From NCBI RefSeq assembly GCF_963662255.1, contig NC_085046.1:22587620-22651619 (forward strand): a stretch of 64,000 bases of DNA. Direction: 5' to 3'. This DNA is from Cinclus cinclus. Its lineage: Eukaryota; Chordata; Aves; Passeriformes; Cinclidae. How positions within the stretch are numbered: position 1 is the first letter of the stretch; every line of letters begins with the position of its first letter. Shown here piece by piece: positions 54,471-64,000 of this stretch. The notes beneath the pieces are model-generated. The model was not told the DNA's origin and made no database searches. It saw only the letters and a list, made by a program, of their open reading frames with translations. A program made the translations under genes and the position numbers.

Positions 54471-57400
54471 GAATATCATTATGTACTGCCCCTGACCCCA
54501 TATGTACATAAGGAATCAAACCACAGAATCATATATCTTTCCCAATGTGAAAAACAGAGATGCTGGTGATGGGACCATCAAAAAGTGAAATACATTTCAC
54601 TTTCAGATAGAGCTCTATTTCCATTTTGATATGAAAATATTCTAGCAAAGTACCAGACAAGTTGCTAGTGAACATCAGTACTTTTAGACAGATGTTTTCG
54701 TCCTGTATGGGGTAAGTCTGTAGCTCAACAGACTGTCAGCAGAATGCATTTGTTGGCCCACTATCTGCCAGTCCTGTATGAAACTGAGAAAAGCCTGATT
54801 AAGAATGGGTAAAATAGCTCTTCAGCATGGAGGATGGTGGATCAGTTCAGATGACACACAACTGTCAACCTCTCATGTTTTTTGGTTGCTGTGTGGCTTC
54901 TAATGGACTGCTTCTCACACGGCACAGGACATAACTAAAATCAGCAGAGTCAGAGGATAAGCCATTGTATGTGATGGGTGGCTGAAGAGACTGATCCAAT
55001 TTTTGAGACTGTCATCCCCTTTAGAAATCTTTTCCCACAATTTACATGAGTCTATGGACTACATGGAGCATGATACCTGATCTACAAGATCTGCCAATCC
55101 CATACCTTTCAAAAGTCACATACACACACAAATGTTTTAAAATAGCTGACCCTCCTTCATGACTTCAGATACCTCTCAAACCTCTGAGGACTGTGATTAA
55201 GCAGTTTGTAAAATGCAAATCTCTCCCACTCATTCAGACCGTTTCAATGTCTGTTTTGGTTTCTGACTTCTAACAGACACTGTATCTGTTAGATATAGTA
55301 TCTGTTCTAGGAGAACAGAGTCAATGAGTCACCAAATAAAAAAGATTTGTGCTTTGGTGGTATGCAATTGTCCTGGCTGTGAATTTATGCAATGTAATTT
55401 CCATTATTTCAAACATAGCTGTGAACTGAAATAATATTTCACAAGAGTATATACAGGCAGCATTCTAGATAAAGTTCTTAAATTTATTCTGACCAGAAAT
55501 GTATCTGGCTAATAAAACAATAACATGAGTATCAAACTGTCAGCAAAGAACATATTTGCAGTGAGGATGAAACATACATGAATGGCAATTCATCACATCT
55601 GTAAAAATAAATAAATCCCAGTAAAACAACAAAAAATAAAAAACATGAGTTAGTGTTGTTTCTGAAGTCCAAATCATTTAAGGGAAAAATAAAAATTAAA
55701 CAAAAATGGTTTACTTGTAAAAGACATGACACAATGCCACCTTCTGGTTAAAATGTGTAGAAAAGCATACCAGCTTTGTGTTGAACACTTACCTATTTAC
55801 ACATGTGCATATAGATCAGTTCGTCTATGAATTCACAACAGTCATACAATCGATTGCTTAGACTGGCAGATCCCGGTATATCCAATTTTCTGGAGTAGTC
55901 CAGCCCAGACTAAAGGAAGAATCTTGCTACTCAACGGTTAAAATTCAGTACAAGTTTGCATCTTTAGACAAGAATCTTTCTATTTCATATGCTAGCAATG
56001 GGGTTTGGCTTCCAATTTTAAAACACTCATTTTTCATAGTGTATCAGATTTTTTAATAGTGTTTCCTTTTTCAAAGACTTAGCAATGTTGGCAGCAAAAA
56101 TGTTTTAAAATTAGGCTTTTGTGAATTTTCTCTTGAGAGCCTCATGTGTTATTAGAATTATGTAGCTAAAACTCTTAACTCTGCAACATGCAGAGACATT
56201 TTCATAACAGCTTGGAGATATGAAGGATTTAAATGTTTTCCTGTTTAACCAAAATAAGATTCATTTGCCACTGGGGAAGCCAGCAGCTCCTTTCAGATAC
56301 ATTCAATATCTCTCTCCTCTCCTCTGGTCCTTTTGAACTGCCAAGCACTTTAAAACAGTGACAGGATCCAGGTAAAGACATACTACTGCTTATTAAATTT
56401 AGTAGGTGGAAGAATTAATACTGGACATAGGTACACATCAAATTTCTCCAATACCCTTTGTCCAGGATCAGCATTTGGCCACTACTTTTCACTTTTGAAG
56501 AAACTCTAGGACTTACTTCAAGGTACTGAAATTTTCCCTCAAATCTTCACCCATTCCAGGATCATTTGTAGGGAGCGTGTACACCACTGTGTATTAGTTC
56601 AGTAACCCATCCCTTCACTAACAGGCTGCATGGTCCAACATGCAGCCAATGTCCACTGTGGTCTGCAGAAATCCTCTTGACAGAGGAGACAAGAAAAGGC
56701 AGGAACTCAAAGAAGACTTGAGCACGATTAATAAAATTGGCAGTGTTTGCCACTTCTGATTCACCAGCCTAATTCAGAACCTCATTGTCTCATCCACATT
56801 CTCTGTGTGCACCACGTGAAGGGGAAAGTGGGAGAAGTGTGCAGGGAGAGGCAACTGCTCCAGAGGAGTAGCACAGGGAAGCTCCATAAATGCACTGGTA
56901 TGACCACAGTTATTGCAGCATATTTATAGAGCTTTAAGAGTTAGAAAGATCAGAATTGTCCCTGGTGGGTAATAAATTCCTGAACAAGAATTTGAGCTCT
57001 CTATATGATATGAGAATAAAGCTGATCAATGGAGAGAATTATTGTATTGTAAAACTACAGCAATGAGGGCACCATGACAATTACTGGATATTTATTCAAC
57101 TGAATTTCCTTGAGGAATTTTAATGAGAATTTCACACTCCATAACCACATGCTTTAGATTCTGTCAGTAAAATGTTAAATGCTTCTGTTAAAGTAATGTG
57201 ACACTGCTTTTACTGCACTACTCTTTGCAGGGGAATAATATTTTAGCAAGACAAGAGCATGTCTACTTTTTTTTCAGATGTACTCTGAAGATTTTCAATT
57301 ATTTATGTTGTGGCTGAATCCCTCAGTATGCCACTAGACCTAGACAAAAAATGACAATGCCAGCTCCATTGTGGAACAGTTGTGGAGATTCCTTCAGATT

Positions 57401-60400
57401 TTCATGCATATGTTTCCCTGTGCTCTCCATGTAGCTGGCAGCAATGTTGTGCATAATGCAGAAGAAATGCTTATGGTGGGATTAGAAGTGGCAAAACCCA
57501 TCAATTTTTATACAGAAAGTTCCAAAGTTGAACTAATTTATATGCAGTTATGGACATTCCATGTTTCTGATTGCTATGATTAAGAAAAATCAAGCTTTTG
57601 GTTCCCAACGTTTAGATTTAATCTCCTGAATATGGCAGTGGGATTCAAATAAAAGAAATGATCAGTTAAAAGCTTGAAAACTCAGTTTATATTCTTGACT
57701 CAGACACTGATCTGCACCATGTTCTTCACAGGCTGCATTTTTCTGTGCTTCTCTTTCACTCTTGTCTTGCAGATTATAAGTAACATTTTCAGAAGAGGTT
57801 GTCTCTCATTATGTGCTTCTACTATGCCTTATTTAATGAGGTGCCAAATTCATTGAAGCCTCGAAGCTTAACTATACTATACATAATAACATAATAACCC
57901 ATAATGCAATGAAATCATCCTTCACAAACAGAAAATTACAGTTTTTTTATTCCAAATTGCCATTACTTTCCTGTGCTTCTGACAAGGGCCCTCTGCAGTT
58001 ATTCACGGATATGTCCCAGAATTTTCAGACAGCATGTTAGTGTTTAAAATGCAAAATGTGAACATATCTCTCAGATAATCTGCACTAAATCATTCATTGC
58101 TATGGCTATTAAAGTATTTCCATGTATATGGCATGATCTGCTATTCCTGCTTGGATGTTTAAGGTAAACAATCACAACAATTGAGCTGTGTGACCTCCTT
58201 GTACACAACAACATACACTGAGTTTTAAGAAATTAGTGTTTCCACTGATGCTTATGCCAGACAAGTGTAATTTATAGCTCTGGAAGCAAAACTGATATTT
58301 CACCTTGGGGCTGTGAATTCCTTCTTGGTGTAATACTACAACGTTTTATGAGACTACACCAGAAACTAACACAGCCCAACAACAGAATATTAATATGTGC
58401 TACTTTAGGTTTGGAAATATGTTGTGAAAGGAAAATATCTTTCTTATTGCAGATTTAGTGTCTCTCAGTATGGTAATTAAAGACTTGACTGCACAGATAT
58501 TTCTTGTGAATGGCTCCTCCTTGCTCAGTGATACCAACCAAATATAGGTATGCAACAGATAATTTTGGGTAAAAACCATTCAAGGGAATAAAACCTGCAA
58601 TATTTTTCCACACCAACAGTGGGTTGTACTTTTTTACAAACAATATCAGGAATTCATCACAAACTAAAATGTGTGAATGTCTGGTTGAAGACCACCTTCA
58701 TCACTGAAAAGAGGAGGAAAAGAGAAGTGAAAATTGAACTATGATAGGGGATGAATGGTCCTCAATGACTGACATTGAAGCAAATAAAAATGCAAATACT
58801 ATAGAAAGTGAGATGTATTAAAGTAGATTAAGGTTAAATATGACAATACATATTTTGGAACAGTTATGAATTAGTCTAAAACTAAGAGTAAACTTTCTGG
58901 TGTAAACTATAATGTTGGTTCAGGAGCTTTACATGAGCCTGTGCTCTGCAAATCTCTCTCTATCCTGCCTTTAAAGAGACTCTCAGCACCCTGATAAAGG
59001 TCGATAAACTCTGAAGACAAGTCTGGGTAAAGACCTAATACAAATACATTCTGCACACATCATAGAAAGCAGCAAAGGAACACAGCCTTTAAATTACAAA
59101 TTGCTTAGGACAGATACAGATTGTGTCTGGTTTCCTCTGGGATGTAGCTCTTGGCTGACACAATAAAACAGCCATTAGTAGTAGCAATGGTGTCAGGTAT
59201 TGTTCGTCTCTGAAAATATCTCCCTCTTGACAAAAGGAAGATGCATTCTGCTACAATCCTATGCATGGCATAGCAGAGGCCACAGGACCAGCCCTCTGAG
59301 TAGCTCAAATACAATGACCACATCCATGATTATAAAGAAACAGGCCATAGGATGAAGCACTGGTCTGCCCACGGAGAGGGTGCAGAACACTCTCCTGGGC
59401 TGGGCATCATTCAGGGATAAGGAGCTGGAGACAGGATGGCAGGAGTGAAGCTACCCTGCTTTGAGTGGGAAGAGAACAGGTGCAATGAGTGCCATATCAT
59501 TTGGTCTCAGGGTGAAAGGATGGGGTTTAACCTACGTTATGTGCTTGCCAAGGGGTTTCTGTGAGGGAAAATCATCACTCCCTAGTGACATACAATAAGC
59601 AATAAACCAGCACAATACCCAATAGCAGGGGCAGACACCTGCTGCTCCAAGGGAAGGTGGAGAAGGGACTTGACTCAGCCAGAAGTACCATGCATGGGGG
59701 AGAGGAAGACCTTGCTAATAATGTCTGTGGGGACTCACCTGTTCTCTGGGCTTATGCCACCTGATGTCCTCACAGGTATCTAGCTGGGGGAAAAAAGCAA
59801 TAGCAGCTCTGGCTCATGGGGCTTCACAGTCTCACAGGGAAACTTCCTTGACTCACAGCTCTCCCTCAAATCAACTTACAAATAAACATGTGGGGAGCTC
59901 ACTCCTCTGCATGGCCAAGTGAAATTAGAGACAGCATTTCATTTGTGTGGGCCTTTTGGCAAGCTCCCACTGAAGTGAATGATTGCACAAAAAGTCAGTT
60001 ATTCTTCTGTTAAAATAAACTCCTTCTTTTTTTTTTTTAAGGAATCAACAAAGCAAATTTTCCATGAAGTCATTAAACAAATTTTAATTTAAAAGAATTT
60101 ATCAGCACTGAAGGATTCAAAGAAAGAGAAGAATTGGGGAAGCTATAGCCAGTTAAAAAAGAAGAAAAGAGAAGAGAGGGGGAGAAAAGGGAAACTTTTT
60201 ATTTCTGGAATGTTTTCCTTAAGCTGAAGAAGTCAAAACTATCATGAAGGAGAAAGGAAAAATGTGGCATCTGCATTAATTGGCATTAAGCACTTAAAAC
60301 AAGAAGCTTCAATAACTGCACAAATTTAAATTTTTGAACTTTTCCTTTCTATCCTTCCTCATTGATATTTTTAGGGCAGTAACCACTATTTGCAAACACA

Positions 60401-61439
60401 GATAGGTAACAGTATTTACTCTTGCTGGAAAATGCAGCTATAATTTATTATGAATGCATTCAATTTTCTGTGAATCACTTTGTAAAACTTTCATGCTTTA
60501 ACCCAAATAAGAGCTAGAAAAACAAGTAGGGTTTTATTGGTCCAGTCACTAAATAAAAAGGAGAACAAAATATAATCAGCTGAGTTTGAATCAAAACAGA
60601 TATTTTATGGTTTTTGAAAAATATGGGGTTTTTTTTAGAATCAAGCTAAACTAATCTGTAATGACTTTTCATTTTAGAACCTTTCTTTTTCAGTCAGTCA
60701 TTATTAAATACTAAATTTAAATTTATCTAACAAACATCAAAAATTAACATTCTAGCATTCCTAAAATTATTTTTCTTTGCTTCAGAAAATTCAGAAATTA
60801 AATTATTCCTTTTTTTTAAATATAATATCTTTATTTTTTACTCATCTGAATCTAACTGTGGGTGATTCATACTTGCAAGTAATTTCAGTCCCCTAAAAAA
60901 ATGCTGGTTTATACTATTGCCCCACAATGGAGTTCAAGTTTGCACCTGAAAACTCAGGATATATTTTGAAAATGAGTGTTTATTTGCTTCGCTTGGCCTG
61001 ACTTTGCATGGTTGAGTAAAACCAGGCCAAGTTCCAGTAGGTCCTGGAGTGACTTATATGTTGGACTGGAAAGTCCTCAATGTCTTTCTGAGGGGTTTCA
61101 TGCTGAGTGCCAAAATCTCTCAGCAAGTGAGAACGACTCTACCAGTCAGGTGTTCTGGTTCTGAATGGTCCCAAGCACAGGACAAATTCATGCAGAGCTT
61201 CTTGTGGTACAGACAAAATGTAAATTTACCACCTCGAATATCAGGAATTCAGAGTTGGGCTATACCTACCAGAGGTGGCCTGGTGAGAAGTCAGCCCTTA
61301 GGGCTGCCCTTAGAGTGGGAAAAAAACAACACACTGCTGGGAATGTATATCCTCCCTCTGCTCCCAACACTTGCAACTGCTCCAGACACCTCAGCAGAAG
61401 CAAGGAGTTTCCAAGCTATGGCAGAGGGAAAGCAGGCAC
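54471..61439. other. Noncoding DNA, no gene seen
   Basis: About 7 kb of AT-rich sequence with only chance frames; the longest (150 codons, 61049-61501) overlaps two other plus frames and runs into the LINE relic. A purine-rich tract lies at 60158-60196. The segment AAGCTCCCACTGAAGTGAAT near 59962-59981 resembles an old amniote repeat motif, too short to call. GC content is somewhat higher at 59330-59900 and 61000-61440 without any recognised gene. Confidence 0.5.
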
Positions 61440-62700
61440 AGGCTCAGAGCAATGATGGAAGGTCCCACCAAGGAACATTTGGTTCCACATCCTGCCTCTA
61501 GCAGCGGCCAAAAGTGGCTGGAGAAGCATGTAAATGAGGAAAAGCATGCAGTAATGTCCCCTGGCTTTGAGCATTCTATGAACTGCCATGCTTTCTGAGC
61601 CAAAAACAGCATCTCCGTGTTCTACATCCCTCAGTGGGTTCTTCTGTGGATTTATCTAATTCCTTTTAAAGCCATGTAAACCTCTGGCATCCTCAGACGC
61701 TTGTGCTAATGCTATCAACAATATAAATATGCTTTCTGTGAAAAAAACATGCTATTTTTGTTAAACCTGCTATTCCATGCCCCTATTTGTGCTACCTCCC
61801 CACTCACTATTCATAGATTTCTGTTCACTCCTTCCTCAGGCAATTCTTTTCCTATTCAGTGTACCAAGCTTATGTAGTCAGTCCTCATCTAGAAACTATT
61901 TCATAGCTTTGAGCGTCCTGTCAACCTTTTCTAGCTCTGATCTACCGTTTCTGAGAGGCAGTGGATAACACATGCAGCCTTCAAGATATGTCTAACTCAC
62001 AGACTCACAAAGTACTTTCTATCCTCTTAATAATTCCAAGTGTCAGTTCCAGAGCCAACCCCAGGTGCATCAGTTTACATCTTCCCACATGGAATGGTAT
62101 CTGCTATATTTTCATTCAGACAGAATCTTAACATACTTTCAAAACTACTCTGAATTGCTGGTTCTGTTTAATAAAGCCGCGTCACCTCATTTTGCAGTCT
62201 CCCTTAACCAGACCTGTATGTATTTGAAAGCACAGAGTTCAGCAATGATCTCTGTGGGTTTCCACTGGTAGAATAACTAGGAAAACCAGCAAATTAACCT
62301 CTTGTTTTATTTTCTACTTCCAAACTTTCTATTTAGACATGCCAGGACCCTTCCTTTTGTGCCACAGCACTTTATTTCCTTAAAAGCACTTGATGAGGAC
62401 TTCCTCAAAATATTTCTGGAAAACCCAGTAGAAAATATCAACAGGATTTTCCAGTCCAATGTTGACTTATTGTTGACTGATTCCTTCAAAGAAATCTACA
62501 ATTTTTAAGAGCAATTTCCTATATAAACAGAAGGATTGGGTCCTACTTAATAAATCATGTTAGTATTGTTCACTGGTTCTGTTCTCTATGATAATAATCA
62601 CATTTATATATGCTCATTGTTTCTATTCTTTATTATAGTTACCATCAATTTGCTAAATGCACTTGTCAGATTTGCTAAGAATTTTTTTTCAAATTGCATC
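61440..62700 (-). mobile_element. Long ancient CR1/L3-type LINE relic, 3' UTR to reverse transcriptase
   Basis: Read from low to high coordinate, the plus strand follows the reverse complement of an old CR1/L3 element in order. First comes a 3' untranslated part (CATCCTGCCTCTAGCAGCGG at 61489-61508, GGATTTATCTAATTCCTTTT at 61649-61668), then the ORF2 C-terminal part (CAGTCCTCATCTAGAAAC near 61878, CAACCTTTTCTAGCTCTGATC at 61922-61942). Next is the middle region (CATCTTCCCACATGGAATGG at 62078-62097, GATCTCTGTGGGTTTCCACTG at 62249-62269), and last the reverse-transcriptase part (AAAAGCACTTGATGAGGACT near 62382-62401, ACCATCAATTTGCTAAATGC at 62641-62660). Identity to any consensus is low and no long frame survives, so it is very old. 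The colinear order over about 1.2 kb makes chance unlikely. The 5' limit near 62700 is uncertain. Confidence 0.7.
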
Positions 62701-62954
62701 CTTTTCATAAACAAGGGGAAAATTTAAGAAGACTGGATGCCAAAATTAATAGTTCACTCCTTTCGTAGCTAACTTCCTTCTTGAGTGAGTGCCACATGCT
62801 CTGCTATTTCTAGTTTTAAAAAGTCCAACTTAAACTATTTCTACCTATTGTTACCTATTTTCTTCAAAAATCTCTTTTTGGCCAACACTTAAGTTTATAA
62901 CAGGTGAGATGTCCCATCTAAAAATATTTTGGAGCAAGGATCCACCTAGCCCCC

Positions 62955-62986
62955 CAATGGAGGTGGGGGGGGGGGGCTATCCATTG
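62955..62986. repeat. 12-G run between 7-bp inverted arms
   Basis: A run of twelve G's (62965-62976) sits between CAATGGA (62955-62961) and its exact reverse complement TCCATTG (62980-62986). The arms could place the G-run in a hairpin loop; they are short enough to be chance. Confidence 0.8.
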
Positions 62987-63173
62987 AAGTGGATATACCT
63001 TCAAACATTTCATTTTTTTCCCTTGCTTTTGGATCCAAAGTTGGATCACAATGCTTTAAAAAGTATTTTAAACTCTTTAGCAAGAAGTGAAAGGATGGTC
63101 ACCCCATTAACCAGGTCACCTTGGTATTGTGTTACTGTCATAATTTTTATAACTGTCATAAATTAACTGAAAA

Positions 63174-63185
63174 GGGGGGGGGGGG
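63174..63185. repeat. Second 12-G homopolymer
   Basis: An uninterrupted run of twelve G's preceded by AAAA. Two such runs within 220 bases are unusual in AT-rich DNA. Exact lengths of G homopolymers are prone to sequencing error. Confidence 0.85.
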
Positions 63186-64000
63186 TGAAGGAATATATAA
63201 GTTATAGATATCTAAGTTATTCCTCAAAAATTATTATTTACTTCTTAATGTCTTGTTGGATGATCATAATCCTGATTTCACAGAATTTTAAATATCACAT
63301 CAGAGCTATTTACTCACAGCCACCACAGGGAGCATGAGGACAGGCCAACCTGCAGTGAAATACCCAGGAAGGATTTATGGAACACAGCGCACTCTCCTCA
63401 ATACCCTTCCCCTCCTCCTTCTTTGGAGTCATTACTGACAGTGGCTTTTTGCTAATCAAGCAAAACCTGTGTTTTATTTTCTTTACCTTCCCCAAAGCAT
63501 TTGTAAACTCTGAACCACAATCTGGCCCCTTTTGTTTTGTTTGCATAATATGACAATTCAGTATAAACATTCCGTGTCTCTAGTAATCTCAGTTTAAGAT
63601 AGAAAATGGGGTAAAAGTATAGATTAGATACTGCTGAACCTAACTTTGAAGTTGTTTTCATGTCAAACACTAGTGAAATCAGAATCCTTTATTTGGAGCA
63701 GGACTTGATAAATAAAACAAAAAGGAATAACAAAAAGTAGATTCAAATAAGGGATGTCTACACATATTTGCTTAGGCAAGTATGCTTCCCACCACTCAGA
63801 GCCAAAGGCATTTTCCACCTCATCAAGGTTCCCACAGGAAAGAAACCTGGCTAAGTGAGCTAGAATGATGCATTGCCCAATCTGAGAGTTTTGGGGAGTG
63901 ATTCTGAGGTGTTCGGAGCCTTCTTGCCATAGAAAGGCCAGACAGTGACATGAACTGGCATTATGTCTGACAGCCATAACTCCTGTGCAGCTTAGCCATA

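Larger units (their letters stand above)
62701..64000. other. Noncoding DNA, no gene seen
   Basis: Mostly AT-rich, with two G-runs listed separately. The minus-strand frame 63663-63977 (104 codons, rich in hydrophobic residues near its end) has no domain I recognise. It is complete within the window, and I would not call it a gene without transcript data. Confidence 0.45.

Noticed and set aside
54520..54545. CR1 tail-like ACCACAGAATCATAT
   Set aside because: The adjoining sequence does not continue into the CR1 3' end, so the match is a short coincidence.
61049..61501. 150-codon plus frame as a gene
   Set aside because: No domain is recognisable, and the 3' part enters the antisense of an old LINE 3' UTR.

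Overview
The window reads as vertebrate, and specifically avian, intergenic or deep intronic DNA. It is AT-rich and CpG-poor and has no convincing protein-coding exon, operon or bacterial-style gene. Bird origin is indicated by a 5'-truncated CR1 LINE whose 3' end carries the typical octamer-like tail (50697-51425, minus strand) and by a solo LTR that matches a common avian endogenous retrovirus LTR (3055-3591, minus strand). A SINE made of a tRNA-Ile-like head and a CR1-type tail (20489-20632) has the layout I recall for the zebra finch SINE TguSINE1, so a passerine is the most likely source. All family names are from memory and no database was searched.

Layout. 0-18 kb: unique noncoding DNA with one solo LTR, several short tandem duplications and a mildly GC-richer stretch near 11.7-12.4 kb. 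18-24 kb: the most structured part. It holds (TA)n and (CATA)n microsatellites, two diverged copies of an unidentified element about 4.1 kb apart (19244-19486 and 23365-23593), and between them the SINE, a (GT)n tract, a small CpG-rich block and a 751-bp GGCACA-based minisatellite that keeps long reading frames open on both strands. 24-37 kb: unique DNA with three decayed CR1/L3-type LINE pieces in plus orientation (28457-28539, 32880-33545, 36884-37085). 45.5-48.2 kb: a small set of unidentified dispersed repeats, including a 46-bp pair differing at two positions. 49-51.4 kb: a possible old CR1 tail, a (TA)n tract and the better-preserved CR1. 61.4-62.7 kb: the longest LINE relic, minus strand, 3' UTR through part of the reverse transcriptase. 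62.9-63.2 kb: two 12-G runs about 200 bp apart.

No genes work together here, because I cannot support any functional gene. The open frames in the window are either chance frames in AT-rich DNA, products of the stop-free minisatellite unit, or fragments of dead LINE ORF2. The observations most worth checking are the paired element at 19.2/23.4 kb, the CpG block with the adjoining minisatellite, and the dispersed repeats at 45.5-48.2 kb.
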